From Chloroflexota bacterium (GTDB taxonomy: Bacteria; Chloroflexota; Anaerolineae; Anaerolineales; Villigracilaceae), in NCBI GenBank assembly GCA_013112685.1, contig JABFGC010000002.1, forward strand, positions 1,126,902 to 1,190,901: a DNA stretch of 64,000 nucleotides, read 5' to 3'. The position numbers were made by a program, and so were the translations under genes. Positions 53,761 through 61,542 of the stretch are shown here, in pieces; position 1 is the stretch's first letter, and each line of letters starts with the position of its first letter. The notes below the pieces were generated by a model. The model searched no databases and was not told the DNA's origin. It saw only the letters and a list, made by a program, of their open reading frames with translations.

Positions 53761-56341
53761 ATGGCGAAAAAGTCCTCGAAAAAACCAAAAGACCTTGAAA
53801 TCCACATAGATGGAAATGTTACCGGCAGCAATATCCTTGTTGGCGAAAATATTTCCGTCGTCCAGCAATTGGAAGCGGCGAAAGCCGCCGCCCTTTTCAC
53901 CATCCCGCCGCCGGTGACCGACTTCACGGGACGCGAGAAAGAACTTGAAAAACTCAAAGCCTCGTTCCAGACCGGGGCGCTCATCACCGGCTTGAGCGGG
54001 GGCGGAGGCGTGGGCAAGACCGAACTTGCGCGCAAATTAGCAAACGAAATCGCGGACGCGTATCCCGACGCCCGTCTCAACATGGACCTGCTCGGCACAT
54101 CCGCGAGATCCGCTCGCGCCCGAAGAGGTCATGCGGCGTTTGCTCGAGCCGTTCTACCCGAACCAAAAACTGCCCGACGACCCGCAGGGATTGAAAGGCT
54201 TGTACCAGCAGACCTTCGCAAGCGCAAAAGCCCTGCTCCTGCTGGATAACGCCGCGGACGAGACGCAGGTGCGCCCGTTGATTCCGCCCCAGCCTTCGGC
54301 AGCCATCGTCACCTCGCGCAAGCATTTCAGCCTGAGCGAGTTGGGCTTGAATCCCCTGCGCTTGGACGTGCTTTCGCCCGAGGAAGCGCGCGGCCTGCTG
54401 CGCAACGCCTCACCCAAACTCAAAGACGCGCCCGACGCCGATCTCGATGCGCTTGCCAGCCTGTGCGGACGTTTGCCCCTCGCCCTGCGTGTGGCATCCT
54501 CCCTGCTCAACGACCGCGACGACTGGACTCTTGCGGCACTGCAAAAACGACTCACAGATGAACGCACCCGCCTCGCCCGCCTCAAACGCGGAGGCGACCT
54601 CGACGTGGAAGCGACACTCAGCCTCTCATACAACCTGCTGGACGACGACCTGAAAAAGAAATTCCGCCAGTTGGGCGTCTTCACCGCGCCATTCATTCTC
54701 CCTTCCGCCCAAGCCGTTTGGGAACTTGACGACGATACCGCAGCCGACGACCTGCTCGGGAAATTCACGAATCTCAGTTTAATAAACATCCTCCCCTCTC
54801 CCGCTTCTGGGAGAGGGGTCGGGGGTGAGGGTGCTCTCTACTCCCTCCACGACCTCACCCGCCTCTTCGCAATGGACAAACTGCTCGAAGACCCAGCCGA
54901 AGCCAAAGCGACAGTCATGCGTCATGCAAATCATTTCTTGGAGTGGGGGAGCGCGGCAAATAACCTCTACATGAAGGGCAACGAGAAAATCCTCGCTGGT
55001 TTGAATCACTTCCGCTTCATTTACCCGCATTTGCAATCCGCTTACGTACGACTCTCACCGGAAAACAAAACCTTCCCCCGCCCGGAAGGAGCCGACCGCT
55101 GGCTGAGCGATTTCCCCGCTAAATGTGCTTATGTGCTGGACTTGCACCTGCCGCCGCGCCAGAACATTCACCTATTGAAAACCACGCTCGCAGCCGCCCG
55201 GCGGTTGGGTGATAAAAAATATGAAGGTATTCATCTCGGCAATCTAGGCTTAGCCTACTTCGCCTTGGGCGACGCCAAAAAAGCCATCGAATTTTACGAA
55301 CAGGGATTGGTCATTGACCGTGAGATCGGCGACCGCCGCGGCGAAGGGGCAGACCTCGGCAATCTGGGCCTAGCCTATGCCGCCTTGGGCGACGCCAAAA
55401 AAGCCATCGAATATCACGAAAAGGCACTGGTCGTCATGCAGGAAATCGGCGACAAGAGAGCGGAAGGTTCAATTCTCGGCAATCTGGGCTTAGCCTATTC
55501 CGACTTGGGTGACGCCAAAAAAGCCATCGAATTTTACGAACAGGGATTGGTCATTGCCCGTGAGATCGGCGACCGCCGCGGCGAAGGGGCTGCCCTCGGC
55601 AATCTGGGCGCAGCCTATGCCGACTTGGGTGACGCCAAAAAAGCCATCGAATTCTATGAAAAACAACTGGTGATCGTGCGCGAGATTGGCGACCGCAGAG
55701 GCGAAGGCAACGCCCTCGGCAATCTGAGCAATGCCAATGCCTATTTGGGCGACGCCAAAAAAGCCATCGAATTCTATGAAAAACGGATGGAAATTGCCCG
55801 TGAGATCGGCGACCGCCGAGGCGAAGGGAATGCCCTCGGCAATCTGGGCGTAGCCTATAAGAACTTGGGCGACGCCAAAAAAGCCATCGAATTCTATGAA
55901 GGGGCATTGGTCATTGACCGTGAGATCGGCGACCGCAGAGGCGAAGGGGCAGACCTCGGCAATCTGGGCTTAGCCTATGCCGACTTGGGCGACGCCAAAA
56001 AAGCCATCGAATTCTATGAAAAACGGATGGAAATTGCCCGTGAGATCGGCGACCGCAGAGGCGAAGGCAATGCCCTCGGCAATCTGGGCAGTGCCTATTT
56101 CACGCTCAAAGAATATTCAAAAGCGGGAGAATTCTATGAACAACAAATGGCAATTGTCCGCGATATTGGAGACAAACGTGGGGAAGGTAATGCTTTGTGG
56201 GGACTCGCGATTTGCAAAAAGGAGGGCGGAAATCTTGACGAAGCGCGAATTTTGTTTCTAAAAGCGCTTGAAATATTCAAAGCAATTGAGAGCCCAAGCG
56301 CAGGGACGATAGAAAAATTGCTGGCGGGGTTGGGGGAGTGA
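53761..56341 (+). CDS. STAND (NB-ARC-like) ATPase with TPR array (one frameshift)
   Basis: About 860 residues. The N-terminus LEIHIDGNVTGSNILVGENISVV is followed by an NB-ARC ATPase: Walker A GGGGVGKTELARKLA (about residue 80), Walker B ALLLLDNA, sensor IVTSRKHF, GLPLAL-like CGRLPLALRVA and a winged helix (LSLSYNLLDDDLKKKFRQLGVF). Then comes a linker containing an in-frame palindrome (54793-54830) and nine 40-residue TPR units (GDRRGEGNALGNLGxAY type, 55204-56320). STAND proteins assemble on ligand binding; this one has no recognisable effector domain. The start at 53761 has GGGGAGAGGTG upstream. The frame changes near 54105. It may be a signalling or defence protein. Confidence 0.85.
54793..54830. 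repeat. Family G palindrome inside the STAND gene
   Basis: CCCCTCTCCCGCTTCTGGGAGAGGGG then TCGGGGGTGAGG, translated in frame as PSPASGRGVGGEG between NLSLINI and LYSLHDLTR. Confidence 0.78.
55204..56320 (+). repeat. Nine 120-bp coding tandem repeats (TPR units)
   Basis: Period 120 bp, exactly 40 codons. The middle part GGCGACGCCAAAAAAGCCAT is almost identical in units 1-7; units 8 and 9 have diverged. The near-identity at DNA level suggests recent expansion or homogenisation. Confidence 0.88.
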
Positions 56342-56390
56342 GGGGGGAGGGAGCCGTCCACGAATGGGACCACGAATGTCGAATACAAGA

Positions 56391-56512
56391 CCTCCGAGGT
56401 TTGCGAAACCCGGAGGTCTTGCTGTTTACCCCCTCCGTCCTTCGGACACCTCCCCCAAATTCGACGGTAATTCTGTCGAATTTGGGGGAGGACGGGAGGG
56501 GGTCGGTTATCC
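56391..56512. repeat. Palindromes after the STAND gene
   Basis: AAGACCTCCGAGGTTTGCGAAACCCGGAGGTCTT hairpin core (arms AAGACCTCCG and CGGAGGTCTT, 56391-56422) and a family F palindrome (CCCCCTCCGTC ... CCTCCCCCAAATTCGA / TCGAATTTGGGGGAGG, 56429-56512). The gap 56342-56728 also holds the operator array and promoter of the HU-like gene and nothing else seen. Confidence 0.7.
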
Positions 56513-56596
56513 GGCATACAAGGGAAAGAGCCGCTCCAAGGGGTGAAAGCGCAAATTTCAGCCCGCAAAACCGCCTTTTTCCCGGTCGAATCAGAA

Positions 56597-56680
56597 TTTT
56601 CTCGGCGAGAAAATAAAATATTTCGGCGAGATAATATAAAAACTCGGTGAGAAAAATTAAAATCTCAGCGAGATTTTGAT
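56597..56680. promoter_or_regulatory. Four 21-bp operator-like tandem repeats
   Basis: The palindromic core CTCGGCGAG occurs at 56601-56609, with variants TTCGGCGAG (56622-56630), CTCGGTGAG (56643-56651) and CTCAGCGAG (56664-56672). The spacing is exactly 21 bases each time, two helical turns, with A/T-rich spacers. The last two flank the -35 region of the promoter at 56657-56685. Confidence 0.85.
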
Positions 56681-56685
56681 ATAAT
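56657..56685 (+). promoter_or_regulatory. Promoter of the HU-like gene
   Basis: -35 TTAAAA (56657-56662), 17-base spacer, -10 TATAAT (56680-56685). It overlaps the operator array. Confidence 0.6.
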
Positions 56686-56728
56686 TAGGGCTGAATTCGG
56701 TCATTTCACAGTAGAGTTTGGAGGATCC

Positions 56729-57127
56729 ATGAGCAGGAAAATCACCGCCATCCGCAAGTACCGCCCCGAGATCAGGCGCGAGCCGACGATACAGATGCCG
56801 CAGGTGGTGGAAGATATCGCCCAGCACACGGGATTGAACGAGGGCGAGATCCGCTTCGTCGTCTATGAATTACGCGACACCATTTTGACAGCCCACCGCC
56901 AGGGACGGGCGGTCAAGATCGAAGGCTTGGGGACGTTCACGCCCACCGTCCGCATGGATGGCAACCTGGATATTCTTTTCCGCCCCGATGCGGGCATGCT
57001 CAGGCAGTTGAACAACGCCACAAAATTCCATGCGAAGATCATGAACAAATCCAATATCGGGAAATCGGCGGCTGAGTTGATCGCCAAATGGAATACCGAA
57101 TTTCCCGATGACCCCGTGGAAGGATAA
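56729..57127 (+). CDS. HU-like DNA-binding protein
   Basis: The product is 132 residues. After a basic N-terminal extension (MSRKITAIRKYRPEIRREP) it follows the HU/IHF pattern: VVEDIAQHTGLNEGEIRFVVYELRDTILTAHRQGRAVKIEGLGTFTPTVRMDG, where the helix pair and the VKIEGLGTF strand are typical. The DNA-binding arm is short, and the C-terminal part (about 75-132) is longer than in standard HU (about 90 residues). GGAGG precedes the ATG. Its promoter carries four operator-like repeats, so it may be tightly controlled or autoregulated. Confidence 0.85.
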   Translation: MSRKITAIRKYRPEIRREPTIQMPQVVEDIAQHTGLNEGEIRFVVYELRDTILTAHRQGRAVKIEGLGTFTPTVRMDGNLDILFRPDAGMLRQLNNATKFHAKIMNKSNIGKSAAELIAKWNTEFPDDPVEG

Positions 57128-57158
57128 TGGAAGCGCGTTTCATTTCAGCTGAAAGCCC

Positions 57159-57233
57159 AGACCTGACAGGTTTCATCTTAGCCCGACTCAATCGCAACTC
57201 TTTCGAATCAGAAACAATTTGCTTAACCGGAAC
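57159..57233. repeat. Left half of a family A element split by an IS
   Basis: AGACCTGACAGGTTT with the inner CGACTCAATCGCAACTC (reverse orientation relative to the copy at 14626). The matching right end AAACCTGTCAGGTCT lies at 58434-58448, beyond the IS. Confidence 0.85.
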
Positions 57234-58430
57234 CTAGTACTCTGCTAACTTGAAGGTTTTGCATAGATTATACTTGGAGAATGACTACAAAATATCATGT
57301 ATACCTGACCAAAGAAAATCGCCAAGAATTAGAAAGTCTGATACGAAGCGGCGAATCGTCGGCGCGCACTCAAACTCGCGCACGGATATTGTTGTTGACG
57401 GACGAGAACCAGAAAAAGAAAAAACGAACGGAAGAAATCGCATCTGTTTTGCTGTGTTCCTTGCCGACCATCACGGCCATTCGCAGGAAATTTGTCGAAG
57501 GCGGATTAGAGAAAGCCCTGTATGATAAAGCGCGTCCAGGAGCGACGCCAAAGATCACGGGCGAGGTGGAGGCGCAATTGACGCTGTTGGCGTGTAGTGC
57601 GCCGCCTGAAGGAAGGTCACGCTGGACCTTGCAACTGCTGGCAGATAAACTGATTGAGTTGAAATTGGTTGACAGCATTAGCGATGTGGCTGTCATGAAA
57701 CGGCTAAAAAAAATGAACTTAAGCCTTGGCTCGTAAAATCACGGGTAATCGCAAAACCGTCGGCGCAGTTTGTAGCGAAGATGGAAGATGTGCTGGCTGT
57801 GTATGAGCGTCCGTATGATCCAAAACGCCCTCTGGTATGTGTAGATGAAGCCAGCAAAACCTTGCACGAGACGCCACATGGCAGATTGCCGATTGAAGCA
57901 GGGCAACCGCCACGCCAAGACTATGAATACGAACGAAACGGCACCACCAATATTTTCATGGCTGTTGAACCTTTGATTGGCAAACGCAAAACTTTCGTAA
58001 CCGACCAGCGCACTAAACAAGACTTCGCAGAACTGTTACGTTACCTGTCTGACGATGAATATCCTGAGGCAGAAAAAATTGTATTGGTCACAGACAATCT
58101 CAATACACATTCGCCTGCATGTCTGTATGAACGATTCGAGCCTGCGGAAGCCAGACGATTGACACAACGCTTTGAATGGCATTACACACCCGAACATGGC
58201 TCTTGGTTGAATATGGCTGAAATTGAATTGAGCATCCTCAGCCGCCAATGTACGAACCGCAGAATTTCCAATAAGCAGACCCTCGCAAGAGAAGTTACTG
58301 CTTGGGAGAAAGATCGCAACAAACTAAAGGTGCAAATTGATTGGCAATTCAGACCCGATAATGCTCGTATTAAACTCAAGCGGCTTTACCCCGTCACCAT
58401 TGTAAATAATTCAAGTTAGTAAAGTACTAG
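57234..58430. mobile_element. IS630-family insertion sequence
   Basis: Inverted ends of about 21 bp, 19 identical (CTAGTACT...CTAACTTGAA on both sides: 57234-57254 and 58410-58430), with TA at each edge as expected for TA target duplication. It is inserted within a family A palindrome and contains one transposase gene in two frames. Confidence 0.9.
57281..58419 (+). CDS. IS630-type transposase with -1 frameshift site
   Basis: N-terminal helix-turn-helix (YHVYLTKENRQELESLIRSG ... TEEIASVLLCSLPTITAIRRKFVEGG), then the DDE core: Asp in LVCVDEASKTL, Asp in VLVTDNLNTHS, Glu in GSWLNMAEIELSIL. The first frame (57281-57736) continues into a second through -1 slippage at the run of eight A (57706-57713, CTAAAAAAAATG): frame two reads AKKNELKPWLVKSRVIAKPSAQF. 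IS630-family elements are known to use programmed -1 shifting at A-runs, so this shift may be natural, unlike the others in the window; a sequencing error in the run cannot be excluded. Confidence 0.88.
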
Positions 58431-58505
58431 TGGAAACCTGTCAGGTCTTGAACTGTGAACTTTTCAACTCATTTGAAATATACTCAAATCTTTTTGACGG
58501 CTATT

Positions 58506-58546
58506 ACAGCCCTCCGAGACTTTCATCCCGGAGGGCTTCTTTCCTC
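58506..58546. terminator. Possible terminator hairpin
   Basis: AGCCCTCCG (58508-58516) pairs with CGGAGGGCT, followed by TCTTTCC. It lies after the IS and before the stop of the minus-strand gene at 58617; the gap 58431-58616 holds nothing else seen. Confidence 0.45.
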
Positions 58547-58616
58547 TTTCATCTTTCCAATAAGGCGTACCACCGAGGATGCCGCCTTGTCCGCTTTCAA
58601 ATGATCGGCTGCTAAT

Positions 58617-58889
58617 TTATGCCGCCAATGGCAGTATTTTCACCTGGGTAGTGTAGCCGAGCTGGGAGAGAAAACTGTAACAATCGTCCCATGAGAGGCC
58701 GAACTCTCGCACGTCCGCCAGCCCAACTCGAGCCAGAATGTCTCGCAACAGTTCGGCGTCCTGCTCGTCCAATTCGCCATCGTTTAGTGTATCCTCCGCC
58801 CAATCCACCAGCCGCGCCAGCGAAATATCGCGATTCAGGTAAGCCGCCAACTCTTCAGCCACAGTCTTGCGAGTCACGATTGTGTTCAT
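58617..58889 (-). CDS. 90-residue protein of unknown function
   Basis: A soluble, acidic protein (MNTIVTRKTVAEELAAYLNR ... ARLVDWAEDTLNDGELDEQ), probably all helical; the C-terminal part GLADVREFGLSWDDCYSFLSQLGY is aromatic-rich. It is the last of three minus-strand genes with small gaps. Proteins of this kind occur next to DUF2283-type genes in other Chloroflexota; no activity is known. Homology by family name is not claimed. Confidence 0.68.
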   Translation of the reverse strand: MNTIVTRKTVAEELAAYLNRDISLARLVDWAEDTLNDGELDEQDAELLRDILARVGLADVREFGLSWDDCYSFLSQLGYTTQVKILPLAA

Positions 58890-58900
58890 AACCGCATCTC

Positions 58901-59110
58901 TTAATCTCCTGCAATAGATGAAATTCTCTGGTAAAGAAACTCCTTCACATTCATGGATGCGCTGGCATGTTCAATGGTGATGCTCACAACGCGCCCATGC
59001 TCGTCCAGGTCAAGGTAAATGTTGTCATCGAGTTCCTGGGTTTCCACAGGCGGCGTATCTGAGAACTCGAGCAACGTCGTATCGGTATCTTCAAAATATT
59101 TCACTCGCAT
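58901..59110 (-). CDS. DUF2283-domain protein
   Basis: The product is 69 residues and matches the DUF2283 pattern: KYFEDTDTTLLEFSDTPPVET ... DNIYLDLDEHGRVVSITIEHAS. The fold is a small mixed beta sheet. Genes of this type are often paired with a DUF4258-like partner, as here, and have been suggested to be toxin-antitoxin-like or metabolic accessory proteins; no activity is established. The ATG at 59110 follows the stop of the upstream gene by 3 bases, so translation is coupled. Confidence 0.85.
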   Translation of the reverse strand: MRVKYFEDTDTTLLEFSDTPPVETQELDDNIYLDLDEHGRVVSITIEHASASMNVKEFLYQRISSIAGD

Positions 59111-59113
59111 GGC

Positions 59114-59350
59114 TTACTCCTTGAAATTCCTGTCAAAGAAGGCGTTGTGAACCGTTTCGCCATCCTCAAGAAGGATGACCCGCAATGCGCGGTCTTCCAT
59201 TTCTGCGATCCGCGCCCATTTTCGAATCCGCCCATCGCTTTGGCGTTCTTCGCGTAACGGATTCTTCATCACAAACTCGATCCATTCATCTTTTATATCT
59301 GCTCGATCTGCGCGCAGGCGGGTATATCGAAAATACTGCGTGGTTTTCAT
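59114..59350 (-). CDS. DUF4258-like protein, partner of the DUF2283 gene
   Basis: The product is 78 residues, opening MKTTQYFRYTRLRADRADIKDEWIEFVMKNP and continuing ERQSDGRIRKWARI ... LRVILLEDGETVHNAFFDRNF, which fits the DUF4258/RelE-like small-fold pattern. The ATG at 59350 is preferred over an upstream one because a TATAAT box (59366-59371) lies 15 bases before it, leaving a leader of only a few bases. It is the first gene of the three-gene set. Confidence 0.75.
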   Translation of the reverse strand: MKTTQYFRYTRLRADRADIKDEWIEFVMKNPLREERQSDGRIRKWARIAEMEDRALRVILLEDGETVHNAFFDRNFKE

Positions 59351-59365
59351 ACTCGGGTGTTTTAA

Positions 59366-59371
59366 ATTATA
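59366..59371 (-). promoter_or_regulatory. -10 box of the three small minus-strand genes
   Basis: TATAAT on the minus strand, 15 bases before the ATG at 59350. Confidence 0.5.
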
Positions 59372-59391
59372 GCAGACCTCCGAGACCTTCA

Positions 59392-59500
59392 TCTACCCCC
59401 TCCCGTCCTCCCCCAAATACGACATTTAGACTCTTCATAACAACCAAGATTTCAGTAGTCGTATTTGGGGGAGGTGTCGCGTAGCGACGGAGGGGGTAAG
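59392..59500. repeat. Family F palindrome after the ABC exporter genes
   Basis: ACCCCCTCC ... CCTCCCCCAAATACGA on the left pairs with TCGTATTTGGGGGAGG ... GGAGGGGGT on the right. It lies between the stop of the exporter gene and the small minus-strand genes. Confidence 0.8.
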
Positions 59501-61436
59501 TCAATCCGCCGCCACCGCCATTTCCTCACCCTGTCCCTTATCATCCCCGAAGGGGGCTCCCTCAGGGAGAGGGGAGTCTGATTCATCCGCCACCCCATAC
59601 TGCACCTCCAACTCATGACGGAACTGTTGCGTGTACAAGCGGTAGTAATGTCCGCGCATACGGAGCAACTCGGCGTGCGTGCCTTGCTCGGCGATGCGCC
59701 CGTCTTCGATCACGAGAATCCGGTTCGCGCGACGAATGGTCGAGAGGCGGTGCGCGATGACGAACGACGTGCGTCCCTGCATCAGCGCTTCCATGCCTTT
59801 TTGGATCAGCGCCTCGGTCAGCGTGTCCACGCTCGAAGTCGCTTCGTCCATGATGAATAGTTCGGGCTTGGCAAGCACCGCGCGCGCCAGCGAGATCAAC
59901 TGCTTCTGTCCCACCGAGAGCAGGTTGCCGCCTTCGCCCACGTTCTGGTCGTAACCCTTTTCGCCCCGCTCGCTTCCATTCTCTTTTGCAAGAGGCGAGC
60001 GGGGTTCGAGCGACACGATGAAATCGTGCGCGCCGGCAATCTTCGCCGCTTCCTCCACCTCGGCGTCGCTCGCGTCCAGTTTGCCGTAGCGGATGTTCTC
60101 GCGCACCGTCCCCGAAAAGAGATGCGGCGTTTGCAGCACGATGCCGATGCGCTTGTGGATGGACTCCAGCGTGTACTCGGTGTAGTCGCGCCCGTGGATG
60201 CGGATTACGCCGTTCTGCGGCTCGTAGAAGCGGCACAGCAAATTCACGATGGTGGACTTCCCGCCTCCCGTCGGACCCGACGAGCGCGATCATCTCCCCG
60301 GGCTTGACCTTCAGCGTGAAGTCGGTCAGCACGGGCTTGCGGTCTTCGTAGAAGAAATCCACGTGGTCGAATTCGATCTCGCCGAGGAGGGTCTGCGCCT
60401 CGACGGCTCCGCTTCGGTTGTAGACCTCCGGGCTGGGTATCCACCAGTTTGAAGATTCTCTCCGCCGAAGCGATGCTGTCTTTGCGTCTCGGCATAGACG
60501 CGCGCCAGGGCCCTGTACGGGCCACATCATGAAGGTCAGGTACGAGACGAAGGCTTGAATCCCGCCGATGGTGATGAGTCCGGTTTCGATCTGCACGCCG
60601 CCGTACCAAACGATGGCGCCCAGCGCAAAGGCGGCGATGATCTGCACGGTGGGGAGGAAGAGCGCCGAAAGCCACGCCGCCCGGTAGGAGGCGCGGTACA
60701 TCTTCGTAGTCAACCCCTGGAATTCGGCAAGATTGGCGTCCTCGCGTCCGAGCGCCTTCACCACGCGCACGCCCTGAATGTTCTCGTTGTACGCACCCGT
60801 GATGCGGCTGTTCGTGCGGCGGGTAGTGCGGAACTCGACCAGGATGTATTTCTGGAACTTCGTCGCCACAAAGACCATGACCGGGATGATGACCGAGACG
60901 ATCAATGCCAGCTGCCAGTTGATGATCGCCATGAACGTCAGCGAGGTGATGATGTTCATCAGCGCCCACACGCTGTCCACGATGCCCCAGGTCACCAGCT
61001 CCGAGACCCGCCCTGTGTCCGAGGTGACGCGCGCGATCAGGCGTCCTACCGCGTTTTGGGCGTAGTACGAAAGCGACAGATTCTGCAGGTGATTGAAGAG
61101 CATCTTGCGCAGGTCGTATTGCACGCGCTCGCCCAGCACGCCCGCCAGGTAGATGAACGTGAACACAAAGGCAGATTGCAGCAGCAGGAACGAGCCGTAG
61201 ATCCACGCAATGCGCGTCAGCACGACCGGGTCGCCGAGTTTGATGCCCTGGTCCACGATCTGCTTGTTGAGGTAGGTGAAATACGCATCCAGCCCTGAGA
61301 CCAGCCCGATGGTGACGAGGAATCCCAGCACCCACTTCCAGTGCGGCTTGATGACGCCCAGGATGCGCCAGAACACCGGCGCGGTCAGGCTGGATGTGTG
61401 TTCTTCTTCTTCGAGTTCGAATAATTCTTCAGACAT
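59501..61436 (-). CDS. ABC exporter half-transporter, subunit with catalytic Glu (several frameshifts)
   Basis: Six membrane helices (ILGVIKPHWKWVLGFLVTIGLVSGL onward), then the ATPase with Walker A (VGPTGGGKSTIVNLL reconstructed near 60265), signature LSVGQKQL and Walker B LFIMDEATSSVDT with intact Glu. The partner at 61543 has Asp-Asp and a perfect LSGGQ, so the two form one heterodimer. An in-frame palindrome (59962-60007) adds PRSPLAKENGSERGEK between IVSLE and GYDQNVGEGG; another repeat-like piece encodes SDSPLPEGAPFG near the end. Frames change near 60270, 60440 and 60500. It is second in its operon. Confidence 0.86.
59962..60007. repeat. Palindrome inside the ABC exporter gene
   Basis: CGCCCCGCTCGC and GCGAGCGGGG arms around TTCCATTCTCTTTTGC. 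The inserted residues (PRSPLAKENGSERGEK) split a segment that is contiguous in other exporters. Confidence 0.82.
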
Positions 61437-61452
61437 AATATTCTCCGTTGCA

Positions 61453-61537
61453 TGTCATTGCAAGTGGCGCTAAAGGCGCCACGAAGCAATCTCCTGAGTA
61501 GAGGCAGATTGCTTCGGGCTTCGCCCTCGCAACGACA
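61453..61537. repeat. Family B palindrome between the two exporter genes
   Basis: TGTCATTGCAAG at the left, CTCGCAACGACA at the right; inner GAAGCAATC / GATTGCTTC. Intergenic relative of the element inside the first gene of the window. Confidence 0.85.
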
Positions 61538-61542
61538 TGAAG

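Noticed and set aside
55204..56320. The 120-bp repeats as a non-coding array.
   Set aside because: They are exactly 40 codons, open throughout, and encode canonical TPR helices.
56597..56680. The 21-bp repeats as plasmid-type iterons or an origin.
   Set aside because: No replication initiator gene is near, the core is palindromic, and the array overlaps a promoter; an operator is simpler.
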